Assembly: GCF_024586455.1 (NCBI RefSeq)
Contig: NC_065921.1
Coordinates: 49,374,574-49,438,573 of the forward strand
DNA: 64,000 nucleotides
Reading direction: 5' to 3'
DNA from: Bactrocera neohumeralis
Lineage: Eukaryota; Arthropoda; Insecta; Diptera; Tephritidae
Part shown: positions 54,747-64,000 of the stretch, in pieces
Layout of the letters: every line of letters starts with the position of its first letter
Position numbering within the stretch: the first letter of the stretch is position 1
Notes under the pieces: generated by a model
Database searches by the model: none
Seen by the model: the letters and a program-made list of their open reading frames with translations, nothing else
What the model was told of the DNA's origin: nothing
Program-made: the position numbers and the translations under genes

Positions 54747-57700
54747 TTATGACGCATTTTGTAATGTTTTTCCACCTGTTATTTGCAACTTGTTGAAATT
54801 GTCTATTGATCGTTGCCCGGATTCGTTGAGGAAAGCTCCTGCCGTTGCCAACTCGTCTCCTTTTTCGTTACCGAAAATGTTCCTGTGGCCGGGAACCCAG
54901 ATCAAGTCTAGTTGGAGATCGTCTTTTATGAAGCTTAGTGATCTCTTGCAGTTGTGAACTATACTGGAATTTGTCATGGATGAAGACAAGCCAGGAGCGC
55001 TGCCTGGCTATCCGTATATATAGTTGCCTTATGTCAGTGGTCGGCATTTCATAGCATAATTTTGCAAACTAACTTCACAGGTACCCTTACGCTCTATCGT
55101 TCAGTCGTTGTCGAGCCAGCAACGAATTAACATCACGCAAGACTATAGCGCAAAACCAAATATGCCCTGCGAGAAATATTTTATGATTCTAAATGCCTTT
55201 GGTGCCATGCAATGCCTTTTATGTTCCAAGTCTTTTAGAGATAATAGGGAATATATCCTTAAAAGACATTTTGTTAATTTTCATTATACCATTAATTATT
55301 TATTAAATTTGCTTAATTTTAATTCCAATTTCTCACTGGGCTACTTTTTTTTCGTGCTCACCAACGCAGTGACAGATCCTCTCATGCCGACCACTGCCTT
55401 ATGTATGTATATTCTCGTGGTTTTCTAATAGAACTTCGCAGGCTTTTTCTATGCCTAGTACTTCTGCTTGGAAGAAGCCGAGCTCGGTGGACGTATAGAG
55501 AGAGATATGACTAGATCACCCGTGCTTACTCCGCAGTCCATTTTGGACCGGTCGGTGTAGACTGAGATGGTATCCTCCTCTCCTATTGAACCTCTTCTCC
55601 ATTCTCGTCTAGATGGTGTCCTCACCTGGAAGTGTCTATTGAAATCTAGCTTGGGGAGAATGTAGTCTGATTTATTAATGGTGAGCTTGTTTAGGATTAC
55701 ACTATGTCCGTAGTTTTACTGTTTCTAACCACTCAACTCTTGTATTCTTATCGCCGCAATAGCTGCTGTTTTGTGAATAAAAATGTCCAGGGGTAGTTGA
55801 TGCAGGACCACATTGAGCGCATCAGTCGGACATGACTTTATTGCACCAGTAACACCTGCACACGCTGCTCTTGGTATTCCATTTAATATTTTAATGTTGT
55901 ATTGTTTGTTTAGCGCTGGCCACCATACCAGAACTCCATATGTAAGTATAGGTCTTATGACAGCCGTATACATCCACATGATTATACTTGGTTTGAGGCC
56001 CCAATTCTTGCTGACAATTCTCTTACAAGTATAGTAGGCCATGTATGCTTTATTTATTCTTTTTTCTATATTTGTTTTCCAGGACAGTTTGGTGTCAATC
56101 TCCACCCCCAAGTATTTAGCTGTGGGGGATAGAGTGAGTGTTGTACCGTTTAGTACCGGAAGTTGAAACTGAGGTATTTTGGTTCTGCTTGTGAATAGCA
56201 TCAGTTCTGTTTTGTTCGGGTTAACTCCTAGACCATAGTGCGCTTTCCATAATCTCGTTGACTGTTGAAGGAAACGTACCTGATACCAACAACACTATAT
56301 CGTCAGCATACACTACTGCTTTCACTCCTCCACCGTTTAGTTGGAGTAGTATTTCGTTCAGCGCTGCAACCCATAGGCGTCCCTCTACTCACATAGCTTG
56401 TTTGTGTTCCGACGCCGTTTGAAGCTATAATCTTCCTATTCTCAAGCATCGATAGTATCCACCTGCACACAGTGTCGTCTATCCCACCATGTGCCAGAGA
56501 ATTAATTATCGCATTTACTTCTATGTTGTTGAAGGCGCCCTCTATGTCTAGAAATGCAGCCATGGTGTATTGTTGGTGGTTTAGTGATTTTTCAATCACA
56601 CTTATCACCTCGTGAAGGGCGGTTTCGGTTGATCGGCCCTTGATGTACGCATGTTAAGACTTCGATAACTTCTCCGCCATTATTGTTCTTACGTGTAAAT
56701 CTATTAGCCTTTCTAGTACCTTCAGCATAAAGGAGGTAAGGCTTATAGATCTAAAATCCTTGGCATTCTCGTGTGTTCCTCTGCCTGGTTTTGGAAGGAA
56801 GACAACTTTACTTCTTTTCCAACTTCTTGGGATGTAAGATAGTTGAATGCTAGCTTTGTATATATTTTCAAACCTTTGAACCATTGGTTCTACCAGTTTT
56901 TGCAGCATTATGGGCATAATCCCGTCAGGACCTGCCGCTTTAAATGGTGCAAAACTGTTTAAATATGGCATATTTAATTTTGCTTTTGTCTACTATTTAG
57001 CTTCGGTAATCAGCTGCGTTTAACGGTGGTTCTGATTGAACCCTCGTTGAAGGTGCTTACTGACTCCCGGGGAAGTGCGTTGTAATTAGTACTTCCAGAG
57101 ACTCTTTCGCCGAGGAGGTGCAATCACTTCCCTCCGCCCTAATGGAGGCAGTGTTAATATGATCTTTGGATAGCATTTTGCTCAGCCTAGCGGTTTCTCT
57201 GCAATTTTCTATCGATGTGCAGAAAGATCGCCATGTACCGTTTTTAGCTTTCCTGACTGCTTTTTTGTATCTTTTCTTCATAATATCTTTATATGGCTGC
57301 CAGATTTTAGTTCTAAAACTCTCATTGAAAGCTTTCCTTGTGTTCTCAAAGTCTTGAGTTCACTGTTCCATCAAGGAAGAGACTTTCTCTTTTTCAGAAC
57401 TGTTAGCGGAGTGGATTTATTGAAAGTTGTGGTTAAGATTTTTTCCAACTTCTCTACTTCTGAATCTAGTTCCTGAGGATTTCTAATACTCCTATTGCCT
57501 CCCTTTTCAAGGCATTTTGTTGCTATACTGGTAAATTTTTACCACGCTGTTCTAGGGTTCCGATATATGAGAGGAGCACTGTATTTCTCGCAGATGCTGA
57601 AGAGTAACCAGGAGTGATCCGACATGGAAGGCTCATCGGATACCCTTCAGTTATCCACAACGAGACTGTTTGGGTCTGTTGATAGCGTGAGGTCCAGCAC

Positions 57701-58160
57701 TTCCTCCCACCTCGGAAACCTAACAGAGCTTGGAAAAATAAAGGTTGGCTTATCGCCCTTGTTGCATATACTATGTACTTAGATTACTATTCAGAATATA
57801 CTGCAAGAGTGACTCATCTCTGGTGTTTATACTGGAGCTACCTACAGTGTGGTATGTCTTCGTCATGGGCCAAGTAGGCCGATACCAGGAAGAAGGGCTT
57901 TTCCTTTTGTTCCACTTTTACCACTATAATATCTGTTGTGCTGTAATTAGGACAAAGAAATGCATTTATACTTCTATTGATAAGAATGCATGCCCTAGTG
58001 TGTAAAAAAGGTTATAGTTGCTGCTGTTTAGCCCTTTAATGGTGTCTTCATTGAGCCAGGGCTCCTGTATTAGGCCGATGTCGATGCCCCCCACGTTCAT
58101 GAGGGTTGTCAGATTCCCTGTAGCACTCTTCACTCTTGCTGCAGGTTTATCTGTACGCAT
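54747..58160 (-). pseudogene. LOA/R1-like ORF2 (EN, RT, RNase H), broken
   Basis: From 58,160 down: SATGNLTTLMNVGGIDIGLI then QEPWLNEDTIKGL (endonuclease start, with the catalytic E in QEPW). A decayed EN follows, then the linker near 57,281 (MKKRYKKAVRKAKNGTWRSF). RT starts KAAGPDGIMPIMLQKLVEPM, WKRSKVVFLPKPGRG and FRSISLTSFMLKVLERLID, continues with FLDIEGAFNNIEVNAIINSL, SRGTPMGC and a VVYADDIVLLVSG region near 56,280-56,320 (catalytic ADD), then KYLGVEIDTKLSWKTNIEKR. RNase H ends LDLIWVPGHRNIFGNEKGDE at 54,747. Stops and shifts separate most blocks, and a hAT element sits in the RNase H part. Inactive. Confidence 0.8.
55035..55396. mobile_element. Short hAT element with 8-bp duplication
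   Basis: 362 bp, starting CAGTGGTCGGCAT and ending ATGCCGACCACTG. The 13-bp perfect inverted ends are flanked by CCTTATGT at 55,027-55,034 and 55,397-55,404. The 8-bp duplication and CA..TG ends are those of hAT elements. On the plus strand it keeps a frame with PCEKYFMILNAFGAMQCLLC and HFVNFHY, the C2H2 spacing of a BED-type zinc finger, the usual hAT N-terminal DNA-binding domain. The transposase core is gone. It interrupts the RNase H part of LINE copy 2. Confidence 0.9.
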
Positions 58161-58299
58161 CTTAAGTTATTGGGCATCTCGGGTTTCTTCGATGCCCACA
58201 TTCCTTAGCAACTGGCTGGCGTCGTCGACCTCTTCGGTGTCGTCTTCGTCAGACGCTTTGTCGCCTTGGAAGATTTTTAGTCTGGCCTTAGTCTGCCAC

Positions 58300-58908
58300 T
58301 CATCTATACCAGGTATAGATTTGTTTTGCAGCTTGATGCACCTCAGGAGTTTTTCGCCTGGCTCCTCTAGAGGGGGTAGACAAATGCGAGCACGAGGTCT
58401 CTTCGGAATTCCTTTCTTGTGAAGTGCTCTCTTGTTTGCTCTCTTCTAGAGGTTCTAATTGCTTCCTTTTCAGGTTGCTTCCATATTCCCCTACTAATGA
58501 TTTGAGGCGCTTTGTTTCTGCCTCATCAACTGGGATACCGGCTGCCTGGTCTTTGGCTATCTTTCCTAGTATGAAGACTGCCCTCTGGTACTGGTTTTTC
58601 CTCAGCTGATTCTGGGATTTCTTGCGCTTCTTTTTGTTTTCTCCTTTAGCCGCCAGTGCACTTTGGTTGGTGCTCATGGCAGCCTTGGAGGTGAACGCTT
58701 CCTCCCTTATATTTGCTGTTTTCACTGCTGTGTCTACCGGTATACTTTGGTTGGTATGTCCGGCAGTACTCTTACTCGTCTCCTGGCTGGAGGCGAATAA
58801 TTCGTTCTCTTCGGATTCCGTAATGGGATTCCTGTAATCCATGTCCTTAGTCGTCGCTGTTGTCGTTGTTGTTTTTGCGTTATTATTTACGTTCATTTTT
58901 GGTCCCAC
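58300..58908 (-). pseudogene. LOA/R1-like LINE ORF1, N-terminal part
   Basis: A 202-codon frame from 58,908 (MGPKMNVNNNAKTTTTTATT start). It is polar and Thr/Ser-rich, then basic (KKKRKKSQNQLRKNQYQRA) with a helical GKIAKDQAAGIPVDEAETKR segment. It ends at a frame break before any zinc knuckle. It sits just upstream of the endonuclease frame, the ORF1 position. A decayed counterpart is at 48,400-49,050 in copy 1. Identified as ORF1 by position and copy comparison, not by a domain. Confidence 0.65.
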
Positions 58909-59139
58909 GAGTAAGCCGGAAAGGGTTGGTCACTCGTCCGCAGAGCCGATATGTGTAGAGAATGATGTGTAGAGAAGGCTTTTATACCTCCGACCTCGCC
59001 AGGGCATCGGGCACTAAATGCAACAATCTAGAGCAATTATTTAAGGTACGGAAGCTGTGTTTACCTGTAGACTAACACAAGCTATATCGCTCAGAATGGG
59101 TAATCGCAAGGCAATTATTTACTGCGGATTCGATAGATT

Positions 59140-59575
59140 GAAATGACCAACATAGTCAAATATCTTGCTCCCACACTAGATTCCACTTTTCGGTGGAAGC
59201 AGCATGTTGACCTGACCTTGTTCAAAGCGACAAAAGCACTAATGGAGTGCACTCGGCTGACTAGAATATCTTGGGACGGCAAGCTAAGGTGTTAGATGGC
59301 TGTACACGGCCGATAATCATATATGGGGCGGTGGCTTGGAACTTAAAAGCTTCGCAGACTTCGGTAGAGCTCCAGATATCGAAGCTGCAACGACTGGCAT
59401 GTATCTGCATGTCGGGTGCTTGAGCTCACGCCGCTTCATCTAGTGATCGTTCTGGTATCCAAGCACACCGCCTGAAGGGTATGACAAATGTAAAGTAATT
59501 TCGTACCAGCAGACGAAAAAGTTAAGTGGTATTATACCATTGGCCCTTCTCCCAAGGGACATCATTACCAAAAGA
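59140..59575 (+). pseudogene. LINE RT C-terminal fragment, plus strand
   Basis: Encodes VKYLAPTLDSTFRWKQHVDL, TKALMECTRLTRISWDGKL, then in shifted frames a YGAVAW-like and LQRLACICMSG-like stretch, then LTPLHLVI. This is the RT thumb region of a LOA/R1- or jockey-type LINE, on the opposite strand to copy 2 and of a different sequence. It ends where the RTE copy begins, near 59,575. Confidence 0.6.
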
Positions 59576-60790
59576 TAATCCAGACATCGTGGCATAAAGG
59601 CTCCTTTTCGTGCTGTCGAAAGCAGCATTGAAATCGACGCAGAGGTGGTGTGTGTACATTCTCTTTTCTCGGGTCTTTTCCAAGATTTGGCGCATGGTGA
59701 ATATCTGGTCGGTCGTTGATTTTCCACACTGATAAGGTCCAATCAGTTTGTTAACGGTGCGCTTTAATATTTCACGCAAAACGCTCGATAGAGCCTTACA
59801 CGCGATGTTTAGAATTGCATTGGGCAGAGCACATTTAAATTTCAATAGTTGGGCATGCTTTCGTCCGACCATATTTTACAAAGAAGCTGATGCATACTCG
59901 GCCCCCGCTACTTTGTTGTTCTTCAGCCGGGTAATTGCTATTCGAAGTTCTTCATGGTCGGAAAATCGAACGTCTGTTCCATCGTCATCGATTGGGAACA
60001 ATCCTGGTGTTATGCTTTCACTGCCATTCAGCAGGCTGGAGAAGTGTTCCCTCCATAATTTTAGTATGCTCTGGGCATCGGTTACTAGATCTCCTCTAGG
60101 GGTTCTACAAGGGTATGCTCCGGTCTTGAAACCTTCTGTTAGCCGCCGTATTTTTTCGTAGATTTTTCGAGCATTACTCCTGTCGGCCACCTTGTCATGC
60201 TCTTCATACTCACACAATTCGGCCTTTTTCGTTTTCTGTCTGCAAATGCGTCTCGCTTCCCTGTTTTCAGTCTGTTTTCTCTCCGCTGCGACACGGCACT
60301 CCTCATTGTAACAGCATTTTCCGAAAACCAATGGTTTCGGTTGCAGCTGTACGTCAGCAGCTTTACAGGCCGGAGTCTCTCTCCCACCAAGAATCCCACA
60401 CCGAATTTGCGCTCCTTTATATGGGCACTGTAGTAAATGGCACAAGGACCTACTCGTCACAGTCCTTGTCCCGTCCGTCGCATATCTTGGTCGGCGGTGA
60501 TGTCAGCTTTCACTAGGACATCAGCCAGCTGGGCAGAGGCACCTTCCCAATTAAGCGACCGGACATTCCAGGTGCATGCCCTAAAATCTTAAACCTTAGT
60601 TCGTTTGCCATGGTCGTTATCATAAGGAGGGTCGCTAATTCGAGGTTAGTTGTTATTTTTCATTGGGTGTGTTTTTTTACGTGGCGGGTCCCAAACCCAA
60701 CGCACAACCCTGTGTCGCCTTCTCACTTTAGGTCGTCTTCAAACAGATGTTCTTAGGCTATCCAGAGGATAAAGTCCATGTGCTGAGGTT
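59576..60790 (-). pseudogene. RTE-like LINE copy, 5' half
   Basis: From 60,790 down: the leader shared with 10,365-10,670 (gttgtgcgttgggtttggga). Then a decayed endonuclease start (HIKERKFGVGFLVGER in one frame) whose body is deleted, the linker (EARRICRQKTKKAELCEYEE, SNARKIYEKIRRLTEGFKTG, LVTDAQSILKLWREHFSSLL), and RT up to GPYQCGKSTTDQIFTMRQIL and AAFDSTKRSLYATMS. The 3' half is missing, joined here to another LINE fragment. Frames are broken throughout. Same family as the copies at 6,089, 10,365 and 41,857. Confidence 0.78.
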
Positions 60791-61189
60791 ATGTGATTTA
60801 GGAGAGGGCACAATAGACCTAAGGTGGCGATGATTCGTTATGAAAACGTAAACTACATGTTGTATATTTGCTGATTTAGAACTTATGTACATATAGCAAG
60901 AATTTCATAACGAACTTATGCATACCGAAGGATTTTAAAAGTCACTTACGCTGCAACTTTTAAAAGCGAAATATGGTCATACACTTAAGTATGTAGTGTA
61001 TGTGCAGGAGTCTGCAAAACCGAGGAAATGTTTACTAATTTAACTTAGAAATGCTAGAAAAATAAAAATACGCAACCAAATTAAAAAAAAATTATTTTAT
61101 TCGTTTCACATTTTAAAGAAAATTGTCTTGCAAACAATTTAAGATTGAAATATGAAAAAAGTAACAGATAAAAACTTTAAAAAGAAATA
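60791..61189. other. No gene seen
   Basis: AT-rich spacer. Nothing recognisable on either strand. Confidence 0.4.
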
Positions 61190-62066
61190 AACAAAAAAAT
61201 TTGTTTTGAAGTAGAAAACAGCATCCGATTGTTGACGGTAGACTGGAATTCCTCGAGAAAAAAACTACTTGTAAGCCAACGCACAGTAGTTAATGTCCTA
61301 AAAAGACGAAATACGGCCGCGACAAATTGGCGGACGGCGTAAACTATTGACAGACTCTGATGCACGTTTACTGGACCGAGAAGTGTGGAAAAATTGTTAA
61401 ACAACAAACAGCTATCAAGGAAAAACCGGCTTTATTGACCAAAAATATTAAAGCTCGTCTAGTTTTCTGCAAACAGCACAGAAACTGGAGCATACAGGAC
61501 TGGAACCATGTGATTTGGTCGAATGAAAATTGGTGACATATTGATCCTCCTGTAAAAATAGCTGATATAATGAAGAAAGAAGACTATCTTAACATTTTGC
61601 ATACTAATTTGCCAGACTTCGTAGATTTGAGCGCCTAACTTGAATATGATGTCATCCAAGTGATCCAAAGGGATCCAAAACACACCGCTAAACTGGTTAA
61701 GGAATGGTTTTCTCACCACCATTTTCAGCTAATGGATTGACCGGCACCATCCCCTAATCTCAACCGAATTGAGAACTTGTGGGCAATAATGACAAGACGA
61801 CTAGTAAAGTATCAGAGGGCTCCTAGGAATATGGACGAACTATGGCATAGTGCAAAACATGAGTGGCAACAAATTCCCGAAAATCATATTCAAAATATTG
61901 TCGAAAGCATGCCGAAAAGAATTAGAAGCGTCATATTGAGATTTCACATAGGTCTCATAAAGTTATAAGTTATAACGATCCGAAAACATAGCGTTCGGAG
62001 TTGTATTTGCGTAAACTTATTTCAGTATGCAATCCAACAAAAAATTTTTTAAACTAATATACAAAT
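61190..62066 (+). pseudogene. Tc1-like (DD34E) transposon, decayed
   Basis: Broken plus-strand frames show an LLTDSDARLLDREVWKNC stretch (second helix-turn-helix region), RDPKHTAKLVKEWF (second catalytic Asp), and APSPNLNRIENLWAIMTRRL with the Glu of the DDE triad. The usual 34-residue spacing is shortened by about two residues. The end is MDELWHSAKHEWQQIPENHI and MPKRIRS. Stops occur at several places. Downstream to 62,066 is the terminal region (cgctatgttttcgga reversed at 5,840). The left terminal repeat was not found. Confidence 0.72.
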
Positions 62067-62750
62067 ATATGATTTCGCGCAATTGTATCTATTTTAGGCG
62101 CAAAGCTACACTATTATGAATAAAACATGTTCTGCAATTTTCATTGAGATGTTTAGTCATCTCATATTGGCGGATATATCCGCATAGCATAAAGTAGCAT
62201 AAAGTGACCTAGAAGTTCTAAAATTTTTATATAAGGTATATAGGGGCTCAGGAAAGTATTGACCCGAGTCAAACCATTTTTGGTACAATGAAATAGTATT
62301 GCCAGAAAAGGATTCTGTGTTTATTTAAATTTCAAAAGTCACACCCTGAACTATATTTTTGGTCAAAACTCAACTATTGCTATCGGGTCCATATATTCGG
62401 TACTTAGGTGGAATTATTACCGCAAAATCTTATTCCGTTATATTAATTAATTCTTTATTTGTGTACTGGAAAGTGAAAGAATCAAATGGAATTTTAAATT
62501 GCGTTATATATAGTTGTAGTCCGATTTCGCTCATTTTCACAGAGTGACATAGGAATATGAAAAGAATGTAACGTTCGAAAATTTTGTTGAAATCGGTCTG
62601 TCGGTTCCCGAGATATGGGATTTCACCAGAAAGTGGGCGGTGCCACGCCCATTGTCTAATTTTCACAGCAGCTCCGATAGAGCCCCCTTTTACCATCTAT
62701 AAACAACCCGTATAGAATAATTTATCAGGATTTCAGTATTTAATTAAAAA
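62067..62750 (+). repeat. Family D copy 7
   Basis: Contains ttttcattgagatgtttagt, tgacctagaagttctaaaatttttat, ggaaagtattgacccgagtc, gaaagtgaaagaatcaaatggaat, ggttcccgagatatgggattt and gggcggtgccacgcccattgt in family order. Ends within the middle of the family. Confidence 0.7.
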
Positions 62751-63213
62751 AAATAAATATAACAGTACTCATTTTTTGCAAGTACACCCCTAATTCAACA
62801 CGCTTTTTTTAAAGGGGGGTGAGACGGGGAAAATGTTTAAGCTTATGTGTTAAGTAGAAATCCTCTAGCTTACTAAGAAAAATAATTCATAGCTCGACCT
62901 CGCCTGTCACTATAACAAAAAAAATTTCTAAAAAATTTCAAAAAAAAATAATACATTAACTAAATTAAAAAAATCAGTTTTGAGTAGCATTGCTGAAGTT
63001 TGTAATTTTCATTTTTGTCCGGTTTTTGAAGGAAAATGCTCCTATGTGCGTCGTGACGTGGAATAAGGAAAATGAGTGCTCAGTATAATAACAGTAAAAC
63101 AGGAATAAACTGCGATTGAAACAATATAATATTTACAGAATCGACTTTGGTATTGTTCAACCCCTTGATACGTATTTGGCCTTCACATCTCTATTGAGAG
63201 CCAAAACATCAAA
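62751..63213. other. No gene seen
   Basis: A-rich spacer (aaaaaaataatacattaact, ttttttaaaggggggt) between two family D copies. No feature recognised. Confidence 0.4.
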
Positions 63214-64000
63214 ACAAGTTAGGAAGGCCTAAGACTGGGTGCAACCGAAAATGTTATACACATGCAACTTGCAAAAAATCAAAGCGAGGAAAGTATCTTC
63301 AGGTGTAAAAAGTCAACCATAGTAATATCGAGCTGATTTTTATCAATTATCTATTATCATGTCAACTACCAAAAAAATCTTTCCTGACTTTCATTAAGGT
63401 ACCTCACTTACAATCACCATTCATGGAGTAAAGTCAGTCAGATGTTCGAAAATCCTGGTAATTGTTATATGGAGGCTAGGTTAAGTTTTCGCCCAATTTT
63501 ATTTATTTCAGGCACAAAGATACACAGTTATTACTAAGACACGCTCTGCAATTTTCATAGAAATAACTCAACCATTGGGCGATATATGCAGCATAAAGTC
63601 ACCCGAAAGATCGAAAATGTTTATATTAGGTATATGAGGGTCAGGGAACTATTGACCCGATTCAAACCATTTTTGACGCACAGATGTGCTATTGTCAGGA
63701 AAGGATTCTGTCTGAATTTCAATTCTATATCTCACATATTGTACAATATTTTTGGGCAAAAGTCAACTATAGATACTGGGGTCCACATATTCGGTATCTA
63801 AGAGCTTGAACAGTTTGGTTTGGATTTGGACAGTTTTTGGTCATAAGGTGATATACTTTAAAGGAATTATTAGTGCAAAATTGTTTTCCCTTATATTAGT
63901 TACTTCTTGATTCATGTACTGAAAAGTGAAAGAATCAAGTGGAGTTTAAAATTTTCTTATATGGGAAGTAGGTGTGGTTGTTGTCCGATTTCGCCCGATT
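63214..64000 (+). repeat. Family D copy 8, runs off the window
   Basis: Begins aacaagttaggaaggcctaa gactgggtgcaaccgaaaat, the same 5' end that copies 5 and 6 show reversed. Continues catggagtaaagtcagtcag, gttcgaaaatcctggta, attgacccgattcaaaccat, gttttggtcataaggtgata, up to the last base. It gives the family's 5' boundary and orientation. Confidence 0.72.

Larger units (their letters stand above)
54440..59010 (-). mobile_element. LOA/R1-like LINE, copy 2
   Basis: Minus-strand non-LTR element with ORF1 (58,300-58,908), endonuclease, RT and RNase H, then a 3' region reaching about 54,440. RNase H downstream of RT without gypsy features points to the LOA group or relatives. Length without the hAT insertion is about 4.2 kb, so the 5' end or parts are missing. 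The 5' limit is set where similarity to copy 1 ends, near 59,010. No target duplication was identified. Confidence 0.8.

Overview
The window is insect nuclear DNA made almost entirely of transposable elements. No host gene could be supported. The AT-rich spacers, the element types and the DD41D mariner (a subfamily first described in Ceratitis) point to a higher fly, most likely a tephritid fruit fly. That assignment is inference: no single-copy host marker is present.

Region 1-13,210 holds decayed fragments: two opposed Helitron pieces (helicase + strand, Rep - strand), 3' and 5' pieces of one abundant RTE/BovB-like LINE family, a jockey-type reverse transcriptase scrap, a Tc3-like N-terminus, a Harbinger-type MITE, a mariner C-terminus and a frameshifted hAT transposase. 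Several copies of a long non-coding dispersed repeat, here called family D, lie among them. 13,210-16,930 is mostly featureless apart from an inverted-repeat-bounded 669-bp segment.

Region 16,930-32,130 is a four-layer nested structure that can be read base by base. A family D copy was split by a full-length I-clade LINE (17,085-31,192, minus strand, 12-bp target duplication TGATATTAGTTT). That LINE was then hit twice. One hit is a structurally intact PIF/Harbinger transposon (20,691-23,397, perfect 26-bp terminal repeats, two spliced convergent genes without stops). The other is an errantivirus-type LTR element (24,320-30,228, 4-bp duplication TGCA) with open pol and env frames, but with almost all of gag and the protease deleted.

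Region 32,130-45,320 contains a 974-bp near-perfect hairpin built from two inverted 3' halves of a DD41D mariner, a second LINE type with an AAG-repeat tail, an internally deleted mariner with recognisable terminal repeats, another RTE piece, and a decayed minus-strand mariner/maT-like element. Region 45,490-60,790 carries two copies of an RNase-H-bearing LOA/R1-like LINE. Copy 1 was interrupted by a family D copy and by a 203-bp RTE tail with a 13-bp target duplication. Copy 2 was interrupted by a 362-bp hAT element with an 8-bp duplication and a truncated BED-finger frame. A hAT transposase with two recognisable introns lies between the two LINE copies. The window ends in a Tc1-like pseudogene and more family D sequence.

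Nothing here forms a host pathway. The biology is that of stacked selfish elements. The items with the best case for continued function are the Harbinger transposon, the env and pol frames of the LTR element, and the long hairpin as a possible small-RNA source.
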